Source: Myxococcota bacterium (GTDB lineage: Bacteria > Myxococcota_A > Polyangia > JAAYKL01). Taken from it: a DNA stretch of 64,000 nt. Position 1 is the first letter of the stretch; each line of letters opens with the position of its first letter. The stretch spans positions 52,501 through 116,500 of the forward strand of contig JASJCT010000022.1 in the NCBI GenBank assembly GCA_030065855.1, written 5' to 3'. Positions 26,045 to 35,959 of the stretch are shown here, piece by piece. A model generated the notes under the pieces. It was not told the DNA's origin. It ran no database searches and worked only from the letters and a program-made list of their open reading frames with translations. Both the position numbers and the translations under genes were made by a program.

Positions 26045-26609
26045 CGCTGATCATCCCAGTTGGCATCGCCGCCCTGTAAGCATAGTGGGTCTCCATCACA
26101 GATTCAATATACTTGGTGCGCACTACCGATGCCATAGCTGGGTCGACGCTGATGATAAGGGACGCCTGTAGGCACGTGGGCTCGCATTCCGGGCCATTGG
26201 GTGTGACAATACTGTAATCCGGTGCCACTGTCTCCAAGGCGAGTATGCGGTCGTTGTACCTGATGTCGACCCCAACAGCTGACGGGGCATAGTGAAATAG
26301 GACTGTAAATTCAAGCGCCGATGGGGTCAGGCCTAAGACGAGCGTATTTGGCGCACCTGTACAAGATAGGATCAGCGCGTTGTCCAGCGTACATGAGATC
26401 TCGATTTGCTGCTGACCCGTTGGCTCAAAAGTAAACGCATAGCTCCCAGGTGGGAACGCCGCGCCATTGTCCTGTTCGATGGTTATTTTCAAGTAGTCCT
26501 CACATCCGATCTCGGTGCATGCCAGGCCCCCATCAAATAGCTCACTGCTCCTTTGTAGGCATCCTGAGATGAGCAACAGGAAAGGGATAATAATACGAAA
26601 ATAAAGCAT
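26028..26609 (-). CDS. Hypothetical lipoprotein
   Basis: 193 residues. A short signal ends in a lipobox (LLLISGCLQ, Cys near 17). The remainder looks like secreted beta-rich sequence with two Cys pairs (CTEIGC; CEPTC) and no recognised domain. It begins at the stop of the S9 peptidase gene (TGATG overlap) and overlaps the phosphoesterase start by 17 bases, so three genes are translationally coupled. Function unknown. Confidence 0.85.
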   Translation of the reverse strand: MLYFRIIIPFLLLISGCLQRSSELFDGGLACTEIGCEDYLKITIEQDNGAAFPPGSYAFTFEPTGQQQIEISCTLDNALILSCTGAPNTLVLGLTPSALEFTVLFHYAPSAVGVDIRYNDRILALETVAPDYSIVTPNGPECEPTCLQASLIISVDPAMASVVRTKYIESVMETHYAYRAAMPTGMISGEHYR

Positions 26610-28798
26610 CAGAGGTGCCTCTCGAAGAACCGGGTGATGCGGGTGAAGAGATGTGCCCGCGTATCTGATCCGCGAATGCCGTGGTCCTTGCCCGGGTAGA
26701 ACAGCACCTCGAAATCCTTGCCAGCTCCTATCAACGCGTCTACGAGCAGGGCCGTGTGCGTAAAATGCACATTGTCGTCGGCCAGGCCGTGAATCAGGAG
26801 CAAGGGCGCGTCGAGATTGTCTGCTAGGGGCAACAGGGACGTGGCTTCGTAGCCGTCCGGGTTGTCGGTCGGCCGCTGCATGTATCTTTCGGTGTAGGCC
26901 GTGTCGTAGTATCTCCAGTCCGTAACAGGCGCGACCGAGACGCCTGCGCGAAACACCTCCCGTGTGCGCAGCATGGCGTTCAGGACCATGGTACCGCCAT
27001 AGGACCAGCCAAAGATACCAATGCGGTCCGGGTCCACAAACGGCAGGGTCTTGAGATAGGCCACGCCCGCGAGTTGATCTGCGAGCTCGATCTCACCAAG
27101 TCGGCGGTGGATCGCTGTCTCGAATTTGTGACCCCGGCCATAGGTGCCCCGCCCGTCCACTGAGAAAACGAGGACCCCGCGACTGGCCATAAGGTTTCGC
27201 CACGGTTGGTACTTACTCGAGAAGGCGTCCCTGACGATCTGGGAATGGGGCCCCCCGTAAACATATATCAACACCGGGTAACGACGGGTGGGGTCGATCA
27301 CGGTGGGGCGGGTGAGCAGGGCATTGAGGGTTTCCCCGTCCTCGGCAGAGATGGGAATAATGTCGTTTGTCACGGCCGCGTCATAGGTGTGGGTCGAACC
27401 AGGTCCGGCCACGCGCGCTGCGAATTGCCCGCGCCTGTCATACAAATCGACTCGTACCGGCTGGGTCAGGGAAGAATGGGTGTCCACGTAGTAGGCCATA
27501 TCCGGCGAAAAAAGCGCCTTGTGGGTGCCGGTGATATCGGAGATTGGATCGATTTTTCCATCAGCGATGGACAGCTGAAAGAGCCCCCATGAGGTGGTCT
27601 GCTCCTTATTGGCCCGGAAAAAAATCGTTCCATCTGCCTCGTCTACGGCATCAATGGAAGAGACGACAAAATCTCCCTTTGTTAGCTGGGCAATGCCCTG
27701 GCCGGTCCGGTCAATTTTGTAAATATGGGAAAAATCATCTCGTTCTAGAAGGACGAGGAATGCCTCGCCTTGCTGTATCAACTCGGGCGGATCTGGTAGG
27801 TTCACCCACCTGGGGTCCCGCTCGGTGAGCACAATCTGGCAGGCGCCAGTATCCACAGTGCACAGTAGGAGTTCCAGCGCTGTCTGCAGCCGATCCAAAC
27901 GGGTTGCGACCAATGTCCGCGAATCAGGATGCCAAGTGACCTGGGGCAGATAGGCATCCTCTAGATCTCCAGTCCCTATCCAGGTCGTGCGCACCTCATC
28001 TCCGGATGTATCTGCCACGCCGATGCGAACCACCGGGTTTTGTTCACCAGGCCTTGGGTAATACTGCGATATAGGAGGCCACTCGGGTGATCCGGCCATC
28101 ACCGACCGGGTTGAAACACCAGACAGATCCATGTGATAGAACCAGAGCCTCCGGCTGTCAGGGGACCATCCAAATCCATTTTGGGTATTAAATTCCTCGC
28201 CATAGACCCACGTTACTTCACCAAATGTATTGTTTTTTGTCCCGACATGGCTGACAGGGAGCTCTTTTGATGTGGCGACCTCTAGAAAGTATAGATTGTG
28301 CTCCCGGGTGTAAGCGATTTTCGTGCTGTCTTTGGTACACTTGGCGTTTTTTTCAGCAGCTTCTGTTTGGGTCAGCTGCCGCTTTTCTCCAGATAGGGGG
28401 ACCCAATAGATATCACCATTAATAACGACAACGAGATCATTGGCACCGCACCAATCATAGGTATCGACCGGCATAGTTGAATTCGCCACTAGGGGACGCT
28501 GCCGGTGTCCAACGAGCTCGTGTATCCAGAGCTCAGGCACCATCTCTTTGGTGCGGGATCGGGTCTTTCGAATGTATGCCACCTTTGTGCTATCTGGTGC
28601 CCATGCCATGTCTTTTGGGATTGCGGTTTCAGCGGCCGACTCATTGAAAATACGAGTAATTTCAACATCTAATCTCGGTTTATCATGCGTGCTCACCGAG
28701 GGCGGTGCAGGCGATATGGTCGGCATGGGTGGATGGGGTGCGCCGCAAGATAAGGCAATACCCCCTAGCATGAACCAAAAGATGCGATTAAAAAACAT
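26609..28798 (-). CDS. S9 family prolyl-oligopeptidase/DPP-IV-type lipoprotein
   Basis: 729 residues. The N-terminal lipobox (GGIALSCGA, Cys near 18) suggests a periplasmic or surface lipoprotein. A DPP-IV N-terminal beta-propeller (about 60-460; AWAPDSTKVAYIR, FGWSPDSRRLWFY) is followed by the alpha/beta-hydrolase domain with nucleophile GWSYGGT, Asp in HGLADDNVHF and His in PGKDHGIRG. It removes dipeptides from peptides with a penultimate Pro or similar. ATG 28798 is only eight bases after the tRNA-Ala gene on the same strand, with no ribosome site in between. A coupled lipoprotein and phosphoesterase follow. Confidence 0.92.
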   Translation of the reverse strand: MFFNRIFWFMLGGIALSCGAPHPPMPTISPAPPSVSTHDKPRLDVEITRIFNESAAETAIPKDMAWAPDSTKVAYIRKTRSRTKEMVPELWIHELVGHRQRPLVANSTMPVDTYDWCGANDLVVVINGDIYWVPLSGEKRQLTQTEAAEKNAKCTKDSTKIAYTREHNLYFLEVATSKELPVSHVGTKNNTFGEVTWVYGEEFNTQNGFGWSPDSRRLWFYHMDLSGVSTRSVMAGSPEWPPISQYYPRPGEQNPVVRIGVADTSGDEVRTTWIGTGDLEDAYLPQVTWHPDSRTLVATRLDRLQTALELLLCTVDTGACQIVLTERDPRWVNLPDPPELIQQGEAFLVLLERDDFSHIYKIDRTGQGIAQLTKGDFVVSSIDAVDEADGTIFFRANKEQTTSWGLFQLSIADGKIDPISDITGTHKALFSPDMAYYVDTHSSLTQPVRVDLYDRRGQFAARVAGPGSTHTYDAAVTNDIIPISAEDGETLNALLTRPTVIDPTRRYPVLIYVYGGPHSQIVRDAFSSKYQPWRNLMASRGVLVFSVDGRGTYGRGHKFETAIHRRLGEIELADQLAGVAYLKTLPFVDPDRIGIFGWSYGGTMVLNAMLRTREVFRAGVSVAPVTDWRYYDTAYTERYMQRPTDNPDGYEATSLLPLADNLDAPLLLIHGLADDNVHFTHTALLVDALIGAGKDFEVLFYPGKDHGIRGSDTRAHLFTRITRFFERHL

Positions 28799-28806
28799 TG
28801 CGTCTG

Positions 28807-28879
28807 TGGAGCCGATGGGACTTGAACCCACGACCTCCGCGTTGCGAACGCGGCGCTCTCCCAGTTGAGCTACGGCCCC
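28807..28879 (-). tRNA. tRNA-Ala, anticodon CGC
   Basis: A 73-nt cloverleaf on the minus strand: acceptor GGGGCCG with 3' CGGCTCC gives the G3-U70 pair that marks alanine tRNAs. The D arm is GCTC AACTGGGA GAGC. The anticodon stem CCGCG/CGCGG holds loop TTCGCAA, so the anticodon is CGC (codon GCG). The T arm TTCAAGT is present. The 3' CCA is not encoded. It is followed within eight bases by the S9 peptidase start. Confidence 0.95.
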
Positions 28880-28920
28880 TTGGCTTTATAAATCGCGGTA
28901 ATGCCAACCGCGGGGATTGC

Positions 28921-28948
28921 ATTATATGCGTTACCTCTGTGGGAACAA
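28921..28948 (-). promoter_or_regulatory. Predicted promoter of tRNA-Ala
   Basis: On the minus strand a consensus -10 TATAAT (28921-28926) follows a -35-like TTGTTC (28943-28948) at 16 bases spacing. Transcription would begin near 28914, about 35 bases before the tRNA. A small hairpin (CGCGGT/ACCGCG) lies in the leader. Confidence 0.5.
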
Positions 28949-29104
28949 GACTTTTTTGGGGTCCGTCAAAACTGCTCCGCCCATAGATGGCGTCAATGCG
29001 TTTTATCATAGACGCCCTGGCCCTGGCCTCATACCTTGCCGGCGCGAGGGATGACAACGATGAAAGCAGCGATGCTTCACAGTTCTTTAGAGAGGAGAGT
29101 TACA

Positions 29105-30400
29105 ATGCATCACCACAAAAATGTCATCGCAAAAATCGTTAGCTGGGGTATGCTGTGTGCTACCTTCAGCTTATTCTCAATCCCGGCCCAAGGTGCCTAC
29201 AAGATCGGAGACGACGATAGCTACCTGAAAATCGGCGGCTTGCTCCAGGGTTGGGCTGCGTTCACCGAGGATGGCGCACCGAGTGGAGAGGATTGGTCCA
29301 CCGAGCTCTATGTACGCCGTATGCGCCTGATGTTTTTCGGCCAAATCAACCAATGGGTAAACTTCTTCGTCGAGACCGATAACCCAAATTTTGGAAAAAA
29401 CGGGAATCTGAGCGTGGATACGTTCATTCAGGACGCCTATTTGGAGCTCAACTTACACCCGTCGTTCCAAGTCGACGTGGGCATGCTGCTCGTTCCGTTT
29501 TCCCACCACGGCATGCAGGGCGCGACGAGCCTCCTGGGCCTGGACTATCACGGTGCCCTTGTCAAACATCCAGCCGGCAGCACGAAGGTCTGGCGGGATT
29601 TTGGCGTGATGGTGCGCGGCATGGTGACGGATAGGTTCGAGTATCGAGTCGGCGTGTTTAACGGCGTTCACGGCAACATGGATCTCGTCAGTCGAGCAGG
29701 AGATCTGATCACCTGGCAAGAGGCCGCAGATCCCCGCAATCACAAGGATGCCCCGCGCCTTACCGCGCGCGTCACCGGCAATCTCTTTGAGCCCGAAGGC
29801 GGTCCCGGTGTGGGCGGTATGTTCTACGACGGGATCTATTTAAAACACACCGACGCAGGGGTCGTGTCGACAAAGCAGATTCTTTCGGTTGGGGCCTCCC
29901 TCGACTGGCAGCGCAACCTCAACGTGGAGTGGGGGGCCATCCCCACCTTGCCGGGCGAAACAAGGCCGATCGCGGATCGCAGCGACTACCTCGCAGTAGC
30001 GGCCGATGTGTTTTGGGATCTGCCCCTAGACGGACTCAAGCTCATGTCCCTGAACGGCCAAGTGAATTTTTACTACTACGACTATGGCGATCGGTCGGAC
30101 GGGAACACCTATTGGGACACCATCGACCCGGCAGGTGTGTATTCGACAGGAGTGGGCATCAGCTCGGAAGTCGGATTCCGATACGACGCGTTCCAACCCC
30201 TGGTCCTGTTTGATTTCTACAATGCTACCAAGGCGCCTGAGGCAAACGAAGATCTGGGCGACATCATGGGTATCTACGGCGGCTTCAATTACTGGCTGTT
30301 TGGGCATGCCACATCGATAAAAGCCCAATTCGGCGCCATGAAGAAAAACGGGGGTGATTTCGGCATGAGCGGCACCCTGCAGGCACAGCTACTGTTCTAG
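29105..30400 (+). CDS. Outer-membrane porin of the phosphate-selective (OprO/OprP) type
   Basis: 431 residues. A signal peptide (about 1-30, ending AQGAY) leads into a beta-barrel pattern: LKIGGLLQGWAAF, TELYVRRMRLMFFGQINQWVNFFVETDN, FIQDAYLELNLHPSFQVDVGML, and a C-terminal strand ending in aromatic F (LQAQLLF). This layout is typical of porin O/P proteins, trimeric channels often selective for anions such as phosphate; selectivity cannot be read here. ATG 29105 is used because the signal peptide begins there and GGAGAG precedes it; in-frame ATGs upstream are not family-like. No phosphate regulator box is evident. Confidence 0.88.
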   Translation: MHHHKNVIAKIVSWGMLCATFSLFSIPAQGAYKIGDDDSYLKIGGLLQGWAAFTEDGAPSGEDWSTELYVRRMRLMFFGQINQWVNFFVETDNPNFGKNGNLSVDTFIQDAYLELNLHPSFQVDVGMLLVPFSHHGMQGATSLLGLDYHGALVKHPAGSTKVWRDFGVMVRGMVTDRFEYRVGVFNGVHGNMDLVSRAGDLITWQEAADPRNHKDAPRLTARVTGNLFEPEGGPGVGGMFYDGIYLKHTDAGVVSTKQILSVGASLDWQRNLNVEWGAIPTLPGETRPIADRSDYLAVAADVFWDLPLDGLKLMSLNGQVNFYYYDYGDRSDGNTYWDTIDPAGVYSTGVGISSEVGFRYDAFQPLVLFDFYNATKAPEANEDLGDIMGIYGGFNYWLFGHATSIKAQFGAMKKNGGDFGMSGTLQAQLLF

Positions 30401-30434
30401 ACCAGCATCTAAGACAAAACCTCTCCCCCCGGGC

Positions 30435-32150
30435 TCACCGGCTCAATATCTGCTGCAGCTTTTCGTATAACCTTTCGATTTGATAGGGTTTTTGGATAAA
30501 CCCGGCCAGCCCTTGGCCATCAAAGGTCGGGGCAATTTCGTGTTCGTTATACCCACTCGTCAAGAGCACCGGGATCGTCTCGTTGATCTTGCGGATTTCT
30601 CGGTAGGTCTTTTTGCCGTCCATTCTCGGCATTGTCAGATCGAGCAGCACGCACGCAATATCGTCCTGGTGTGCGTGCAGTAACTCTATGCCAGACATCC
30701 CATCGCCAGCGGTGAGAACGTCAAACCCGGCTTCTTTAAGGATCAGCGAGACCGTGGTTTGAACCACTTCTTCGTCGTCGATCAGCAGTATGGTCTTGCC
30801 GGCACCAAAGGCCGGTGGACTTGCCCTGCGCAACTCTTTGGCCGGCGGGTCAGCCATCTCACCCTCGAGCACCGGAAACAGGACCTCAAATGTCGTGCCC
30901 TTGGCTGGACGAGATGTGACCTTGAGCGCGCCTTGATGGGATCGCACGATGCCCATCACCGCTGACAACCCCAGGCCGCGGCCCATAAATTTTGTCGTAA
31001 AGAACGGGTCAAAGATTTTTCCAGCAGTGGCTTCATCCAGGCCACATCCGGTATCTGTCACCTCCAGGGATACATATGTCCCCTCGGACAAGGCCTCGCC
31101 GAGCAATGCACTGCTCAAAAAATCGACGTCGCACTTTTTGACGCGCGTGGTGATGGTGATGATGCCGCTTGACTCTGCGTCAATCGCTTCGGAGGCGTTG
31201 ATAGCCAAGTTCAGCACCACCTGTTGCATTTGGGAAGGGTCAGCCTCGATGGGAGGGAGATCTTGTGCCAGATCAAAGGTCAACGACGACCGCTTCGACA
31301 CAGACGATTCGATGAGGCAGGTCATTTCAGCAATGATGCCGGAAAGGTCCAGTTTGCTGGTGATAAGTCGCCCCTTTCCAGAATAGGCGAGCATCTGATT
31401 TGTCAAGTCCGCGGCACTGCCCGCAGCTTTCAGAATACCCATAATCAATGCCCTGGACGGCGAATCCTCAGGGAGTGTCATGAGCGCGAGATCGGCGTTG
31501 CCCAATATGCCCATCAGTAGATTATTGAAATCGTGCGCAATGCCACCGGCCAGCACGCCCAGGGATTCGAGTTTCTGCGTGTTTTGGAGCTGGGTCTCGA
31601 GGAGTTTTTTCTCTTCCTCAGCTGCCTTGATATCGGAAATGTCTCTCGCTACTGCGATGACGAATTTCTCATCGTTCAGCGCGCCGCTCGATAGGGAGAT
31701 GGCAATTGGGAATTCAGTGCCGTCTTTTCGCAAGGCAGGGAGCTCGACGGTTTTTCCAATGACCCCGTTTGGCTTGCCAGAGGTGAAATACCCCCTGACG
31801 AATGTGTGGTGCTTCTCTCTGTATGCTTCCGGCATTAAGATATCCAGCGGCTCTCCCAGCATCTCTGTTTCTTTGCGACCGAACATCTGTTCAGCTGCTG
31901 GATTAAACAACGTGATATGGCCCTGCTCGTCGATCAGAATGATGGCATCCTTGGCCGCGTGAATGACGGTCCGTAGTTCTTCGACGGTTTTTCGAAGATC
32001 GGCATTTTCCTTGAACCACGCTTCCTTGTTTGCGACCAGTTGTTCGTACTGTTCCTGCAGATCCCGATACTCTGGGAAATCCAGGACATTGGACTTTGGG
32101 TCGTTGTTGGGCATTTTTAAAAGTTTAAACCCAAATGCAAGGGTGTCCAT
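30435..32150 (-). CDS. Soluble PAS hybrid histidine kinase with C-terminal receiver
   Basis: 571 residues with no transmembrane segment. Order: N-terminal coiled coil (about 20-60), PAS domain (60-185; AIILIDEQGHITLFNPAAEQMFG), HisKA with phospho-acceptor His in AGGIAHDFNNLL, HATPase (NLAINASEAI; DTGCGLDE; FTTKFMGRGLGLSAV), and a receiver domain (IDDEEVVQ; phospho-Asp in CVLLDLTMPRMDG; LLTSGYNE; IQKPYQ). The phosphate could pass to an external receiver or stay internal. The ATG at 32150 has GGGGAA upstream; ATG 32114 is an alternative. It is convergent with the porin gene and has no partner regulator nearby. Confidence 0.95.
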   Translation of the reverse strand: MDTLAFGFKLLKMPNNDPKSNVLDFPEYRDLQEQYEQLVANKEAWFKENADLRKTVEELRTVIHAAKDAIILIDEQGHITLFNPAAEQMFGRKETEMLGEPLDILMPEAYREKHHTFVRGYFTSGKPNGVIGKTVELPALRKDGTEFPIAISLSSGALNDEKFVIAVARDISDIKAAEEEKKLLETQLQNTQKLESLGVLAGGIAHDFNNLLMGILGNADLALMTLPEDSPSRALIMGILKAAGSAADLTNQMLAYSGKGRLITSKLDLSGIIAEMTCLIESSVSKRSSLTFDLAQDLPPIEADPSQMQQVVLNLAINASEAIDAESSGIITITTRVKKCDVDFLSSALLGEALSEGTYVSLEVTDTGCGLDEATAGKIFDPFFTTKFMGRGLGLSAVMGIVRSHQGALKVTSRPAKGTTFEVLFPVLEGEMADPPAKELRRASPPAFGAGKTILLIDDEEVVQTTVSLILKEAGFDVLTAGDGMSGIELLHAHQDDIACVLLDLTMPRMDGKKTYREIRKINETIPVLLTSGYNEHEIAPTFDGQGLAGFIQKPYQIERLYEKLQQILSR

Positions 32151-32235
32151 ACGAGATTCCCCAAACCAACCCGGGTTGACTGGGGCGCGTTGATGTGTAG
32201 ATCTGGTGCGGGACCTATACCCCAGGAGACATCAG

Positions 32236-32754
32236 ATGATATCATTGCTCCGCACGCGGCGCAGTATACGGCGATTCAAGAATACCCCCATACCCATGGA
32301 GAAGCGCGCCCTGATCGAGGAGGCCTTACTTCGATCGCCATCCTCCCGCAGTCTCAATCCATGGGAGTTTTTGTTTATCGACGACCCCAAAGCGCTCGTC
32401 GACCTTGCCCGGTGCAAACCCCATGGCGCTTCTTTTTTGGCCCAGGCGCCGCTCGGCGTGGCCATTCTCGCAGATGAGGCAAAATGCGATGTCTGGATCG
32501 AGGACTGCTCCATTGCCGCGTTCATCGCGCATGCAGCTGCCCACAGTATGGGACTGGGTTCCTGTTGGATCCAGATTCGGTTAAGACCCCACGGCGATGA
32601 CAAAACTGCCGAGGCGTTTATTCAAGCGCGACTCGGTATCCCAGTCCATATTCGCGTCTTGGCAATCGTGGCGATCGGTTATCCAGACGAAGAGAAAGCC
32701 GGACACCCCTCAGCAACCCTGGACCGCAAAAAGATAAGATACAATCAGTGGTAG
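32236..32754 (+). CDS. Nitroreductase family flavoprotein
   Basis: 172 residues. The N-terminal signature RTRRSIRRFKNTPIPMEK (FMN phosphate contact), SSRSLNPWEFLFIDDP, AHAAAHSMGLGSCWIQ and the C-terminal GYPDEEKA identify the nitroreductase-like fold, usually an FMN-binding homodimer. It reduces a nitro compound, quinone or similar with NAD(P)H; the substrate is unknown. ATG 32236 is chosen because AGGAGA lies six bases before it; the longer reading frame start is not family-like. Confidence 0.9.
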   Translation: MISLLRTRRSIRRFKNTPIPMEKRALIEEALLRSPSSRSLNPWEFLFIDDPKALVDLARCKPHGASFLAQAPLGVAILADEAKCDVWIEDCSIAAFIAHAAAHSMGLGSCWIQIRLRPHGDDKTAEAFIQARLGIPVHIRVLAIVAIGYPDEEKAGHPSATLDRKKIRYNQW

Positions 32755-32776
32755 TTGGACTAGCAGGCGGGAACTA

Positions 32777-33328
32777 CTATTTCTTTTTGGCCTTTTTCTT
32801 TCCCTTGTGCTTGCTGTTGTACATTTGAATGAGCTTATCGGTTAAATCCAGGTGTGCCGGCGCCCATACCACTGTGGCCCGGTCGTAGATCATGGTGTAT
32901 CCGTCGGAGCGCCCGATTTCTGTCATGATGGCGTCCATTTTTACGAGAATTTCCTTGGTCAGCTCGGCTTCCTTGCCTGCCAACTCCTTTTGAAACTGCA
33001 TGTACGACTGCTGTAACTCGTTGACCGATCTGTAATACTCTTCGGCCTTTTTCTGCAGTGCTTCCTTGGTCAAGACGTTCTGCTGTTTTTCCAGGGTCTC
33101 CTTCATGGCCATGATCGAGGATTCCTTGTCCTTGATTTTCCTTTGAAGCTTTTCCTTCATCTTTTCGAGCCGCTTCATGGCCGCTTTACCCTCGTGAGTT
33201 TCATTCAGGGCCCGCATCCGGTCTACGAACGCTATCTTGAGAGCTTGCGCCATTGCCGCGCTTGGACCGACTGCCGAAAGGGCGAGAACCAGACTCACAG
33301 CTGCTGCCTTCGCAATATTTTTTTTCAT
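32777..33328 (-). CDS. OmpH/Skp family periplasmic chaperone
   Basis: 183 residues. A signal peptide (about 1-27, ending AMAQA) precedes a long helical body with Lys/Glu-rich coiled-coil repeats, starting IAFVDRMRALNETHEG and ending in a lysine-rich tail. Skp-type chaperones hold unfolded outer-membrane proteins for BamA. It follows bamA directly on the minus strand (129-base gap), the common bamA-ompH order. The start is placed at 33328 because GGAGAATGACAAA precedes it and the signal peptide fits. Confidence 0.92.
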   Translation of the reverse strand: MKKNIAKAAAVSLVLALSAVGPSAAMAQALKIAFVDRMRALNETHEGKAAMKRLEKMKEKLQRKIKDKESSIMAMKETLEKQQNVLTKEALQKKAEEYYRSVNELQQSYMQFQKELAGKEAELTKEILVKMDAIMTEIGRSDGYTMIYDRATVVWAPAHLDLTDKLIQMYNSKHKGKKKAKKK

Positions 33329-33457
33329 TTTGTCATTCTCCAAAAACCGCCGTCGCCGCGACGACATTGCTTAAAGTATTTGCCTTCGGACACCCGTTAG
33401 ACGACCGAGGATAGCCGCGTATTTAGCCTATTTGCATTTTTCCTTCACGATATTTTT

Positions 33458-35959
33458 TTAGAAGAAGTTACCAAAAGTAAATTGAAACATATATTTATCT
33501 TCGTCGGCATACGTAAAGGTCGGCCATCCCCACTCAAAGCGCAGCGGTCCCATTGGCGAAAACCACCTGATCCCTAAGCCATAGGACGTCCGCAGCATCA
33601 GGGGATTGCGATTGCAGGGATCGGTAAAATCATTGATGCCCCGACCATCACCTGCCTGACACCAGTTGTCTTCCAAGTTAAACGAGTTGCCCGCATCGAA
33701 AAACACAACACCCTTCACACCGGCTGCTTCGACAATGGTGAACTCCAACTCCGTATTCAGCGTGATCTTTAAATTACCGCCGATATTGATGCCATAGGGC
33801 ATGGGTTCGGCGTTGGGGTCGAATCGATTGGGAATGGACAACCGGGGACCCAATGACCAGGGGTAAAAGCCGCGGACGTCCATGATGCCGCCAGACCGAT
33901 ACCGGTGGACAATGGCCAACCCTTCTGACCCGTGGGCGTGGGCGAGGCCGGCGCTGGCATTGAAGCGAAAGACAAAGCGCCAGAAAAGGGGCAGGTACCA
34001 CCTGGATGCCAGAGAATAGCGCGTGAATCCAAACCGGGACCCAATGTAGGGACTCGCCCATTCGGCAGCGAGTTCATTATAGGACCCATCGGACGGAAAG
34101 AGCCGGTTGTTGCGCCGGTCATATGCGACGCGGGCTCTAACACTGGACGTCAGTCCCTCCTTAAACAAATGCGCCAGCGGCAAGTTTCGAAAGCCTGAAT
34201 TCAGCTTTCTGCCCGCGATGAGCAGGCCCCGATTTGAACCGGTATTGATTTTGTTGTGCTCTAAGCGGTACGTAAAGTAGGCCCTTAAATCCCGAAGCCC
34301 AAGAGAATGCCCAAGGGTAATATCCCCGCCTGTTGACTCCCGGTTGTAATCGATTTGCGCCAGTATCGTGTTGAAGATGCTAAAGGCAAACGTCCAGTCC
34401 GTATCGAGGAAATAGGGCTCCCAGAAATTGATCGTAAAGATGCGCCGCATGCTCGACATCTGGATCTGCAGGGACAGGGTCTGGCCTTTTCCAAACGCAT
34501 TCTGATCAGTGACCTGTGCCTGGAGAATGAAGTTTTCGATCGAGCTGAACCCCATGCCGATTTGGAATTGCCCGGTCTGTCGTTCGGTCACCTCGACCAT
34601 GACCCGCATCTTGTCCGGTGCGCTGCCTTGGATCGTCGTAACGTCCACGGTCTCGAAGAACCCAAGGGCCATCACCCGCCCCTTTGAGACGTCGATACCG
34701 GTTTGGCTGTACTTCTCTCCTTCGTGTATCCTGACTTCGCGTCGGATGACCCGATCCCGGGTTTTTGTGTTCCCCCGGATGTCGATGCGCTCGAAATACA
34801 CCATGGAACCGCGGCTGACGTCGAATACCAGGTCCACGATATTTTCATCGGGGCGCGTCAGGGTTTTTAAGTCCACGTTGGCGTGGGCATACCCTCTGTC
34901 CTGGTAGTAGCGCGTGATCCGATTGATATCCTCCATCACCGAAGTTCGCGAAAACCAGTTGTCGCGGCTGGTGAGCACCATTGCCCGCACTTTGCGCCGC
35001 CCGCCGAGCAACGTCACTTCGTTGCCCTCGGCATCGTGCTCCACGACTTTGATCCTGCCGACCTTGAATCGGGGACCCTCCTCGATGGGAATGGAAAGAA
35101 AGATATAGTTGCGATCCGCAGATAATTCGACCCGAGGCGTGCCGATTTGAACGTTCAAGTACCCCTTGTCCCAATAAAGCGCGGAGACGATCGTCAAATC
35201 CCGGTCAAAATCCTCCTTTTTGAACTTGCCGGAGTCCGTGAGTGAGGAAAGCGGACCTGCACTCCGCGTGGCCAAGTAGCGCGAGATCTCGATGTCGGTC
35301 AGTTCGTGGTTGCCGACAAAAGAGATGCGCCGCACCTGTACCTGCGCATGTTCCTGTATGACGAAAACCACATCGTAGGCATTCTCGCCAGCCGTTTCGA
35401 GGCGATAACTCACTTGTGCGAGAAAAAATCCCTTTTCAGAATACAGATCCTTAATTTTTTGAATGTTTTTGTGGATGGTCGGTATATCGAGGGGTTTATT
35501 GGCCTCGATGTCTAAGACCTCGAGAATATCTTCGTTATCAATCTCGTCATCGCCCTCTAAAATAACCTCGTTCACTGCCGGTTTTTCTTTGACGGTATAG
35601 TCGAGGAAGATCTCATCACCGGTTAATTTGGCATTTACCCGAATATCGCTAAAGAATCCGAGGTCGTACAGGGATTGAATATCTCGGGCCACCCGATTCG
35701 GATCATAGGCCATGCCCGGCCGCGTGCCGATATTCACGCGGATATCGTCGCTCGAAACCCGGCGGTTTCCCGAAATATCGATTTCTTTAACAGTCTTGCC
35801 TCGCAGGGATTCGATATTTGTGGTATCGCCCGCGGCCCCGGTTTCCGCGTTGCCGCCGATGGGGCCGGGTGGTGTCAGCTGTTGTGCAATAGCGGATATA
35901 GGAGGGATATTACTAATGAATAGTAACAGGGCGAATTGTATCTGTATAAAACGACTCAT
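33458..35959 (-). CDS. bamA: BamA outer-membrane protein assembly factor
   Basis: 833 residues. A signal peptide (about 1-27) precedes five POTRA-like repeats (about 50-420; KTVKEIDISGNRRVSSDDIRVN is the first, further repeats include EVILEGDDEID and RISFVGNHELTD), then a 16-strand barrel with the conserved VRGF-type turn (MDVRGFYPWSLGPR) and a C-terminal strand ending in F (QFTFGNFF). BamA inserts beta-barrel proteins into the outer membrane. The start ATG 35959 is preferred (AGGAG 12 bases upstream); ATG 35971 is possible. ompH follows. Confidence 0.96.
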   Translation of the reverse strand: MSRFIQIQFALLLFISNIPPISAIAQQLTPPGPIGGNAETGAAGDTTNIESLRGKTVKEIDISGNRRVSSDDIRVNIGTRPGMAYDPNRVARDIQSLYDLGFFSDIRVNAKLTGDEIFLDYTVKEKPAVNEVILEGDDEIDNEDILEVLDIEANKPLDIPTIHKNIQKIKDLYSEKGFFLAQVSYRLETAGENAYDVVFVIQEHAQVQVRRISFVGNHELTDIEISRYLATRSAGPLSSLTDSGKFKKEDFDRDLTIVSALYWDKGYLNVQIGTPRVELSADRNYIFLSIPIEEGPRFKVGRIKVVEHDAEGNEVTLLGGRRKVRAMVLTSRDNWFSRTSVMEDINRITRYYQDRGYAHANVDLKTLTRPDENIVDLVFDVSRGSMVYFERIDIRGNTKTRDRVIRREVRIHEGEKYSQTGIDVSKGRVMALGFFETVDVTTIQGSAPDKMRVMVEVTERQTGQFQIGMGFSSIENFILQAQVTDQNAFGKGQTLSLQIQMSSMRRIFTINFWEPYFLDTDWTFAFSIFNTILAQIDYNRESTGGDITLGHSLGLRDLRAYFTYRLEHNKINTGSNRGLLIAGRKLNSGFRNLPLAHLFKEGLTSSVRARVAYDRRNNRLFPSDGSYNELAAEWASPYIGSRFGFTRYSLASRWYLPLFWRFVFRFNASAGLAHAHGSEGLAIVHRYRSGGIMDVRGFYPWSLGPRLSIPNRFDPNAEPMPYGINIGGNLKITLNTELEFTIVEAAGVKGVVFFDAGNSFNLEDNWCQAGDGRGINDFTDPCNRNPLMLRTSYGLGIRWFSPMGPLRFEWGWPTFTYADEDKYMFQFTFGNFF

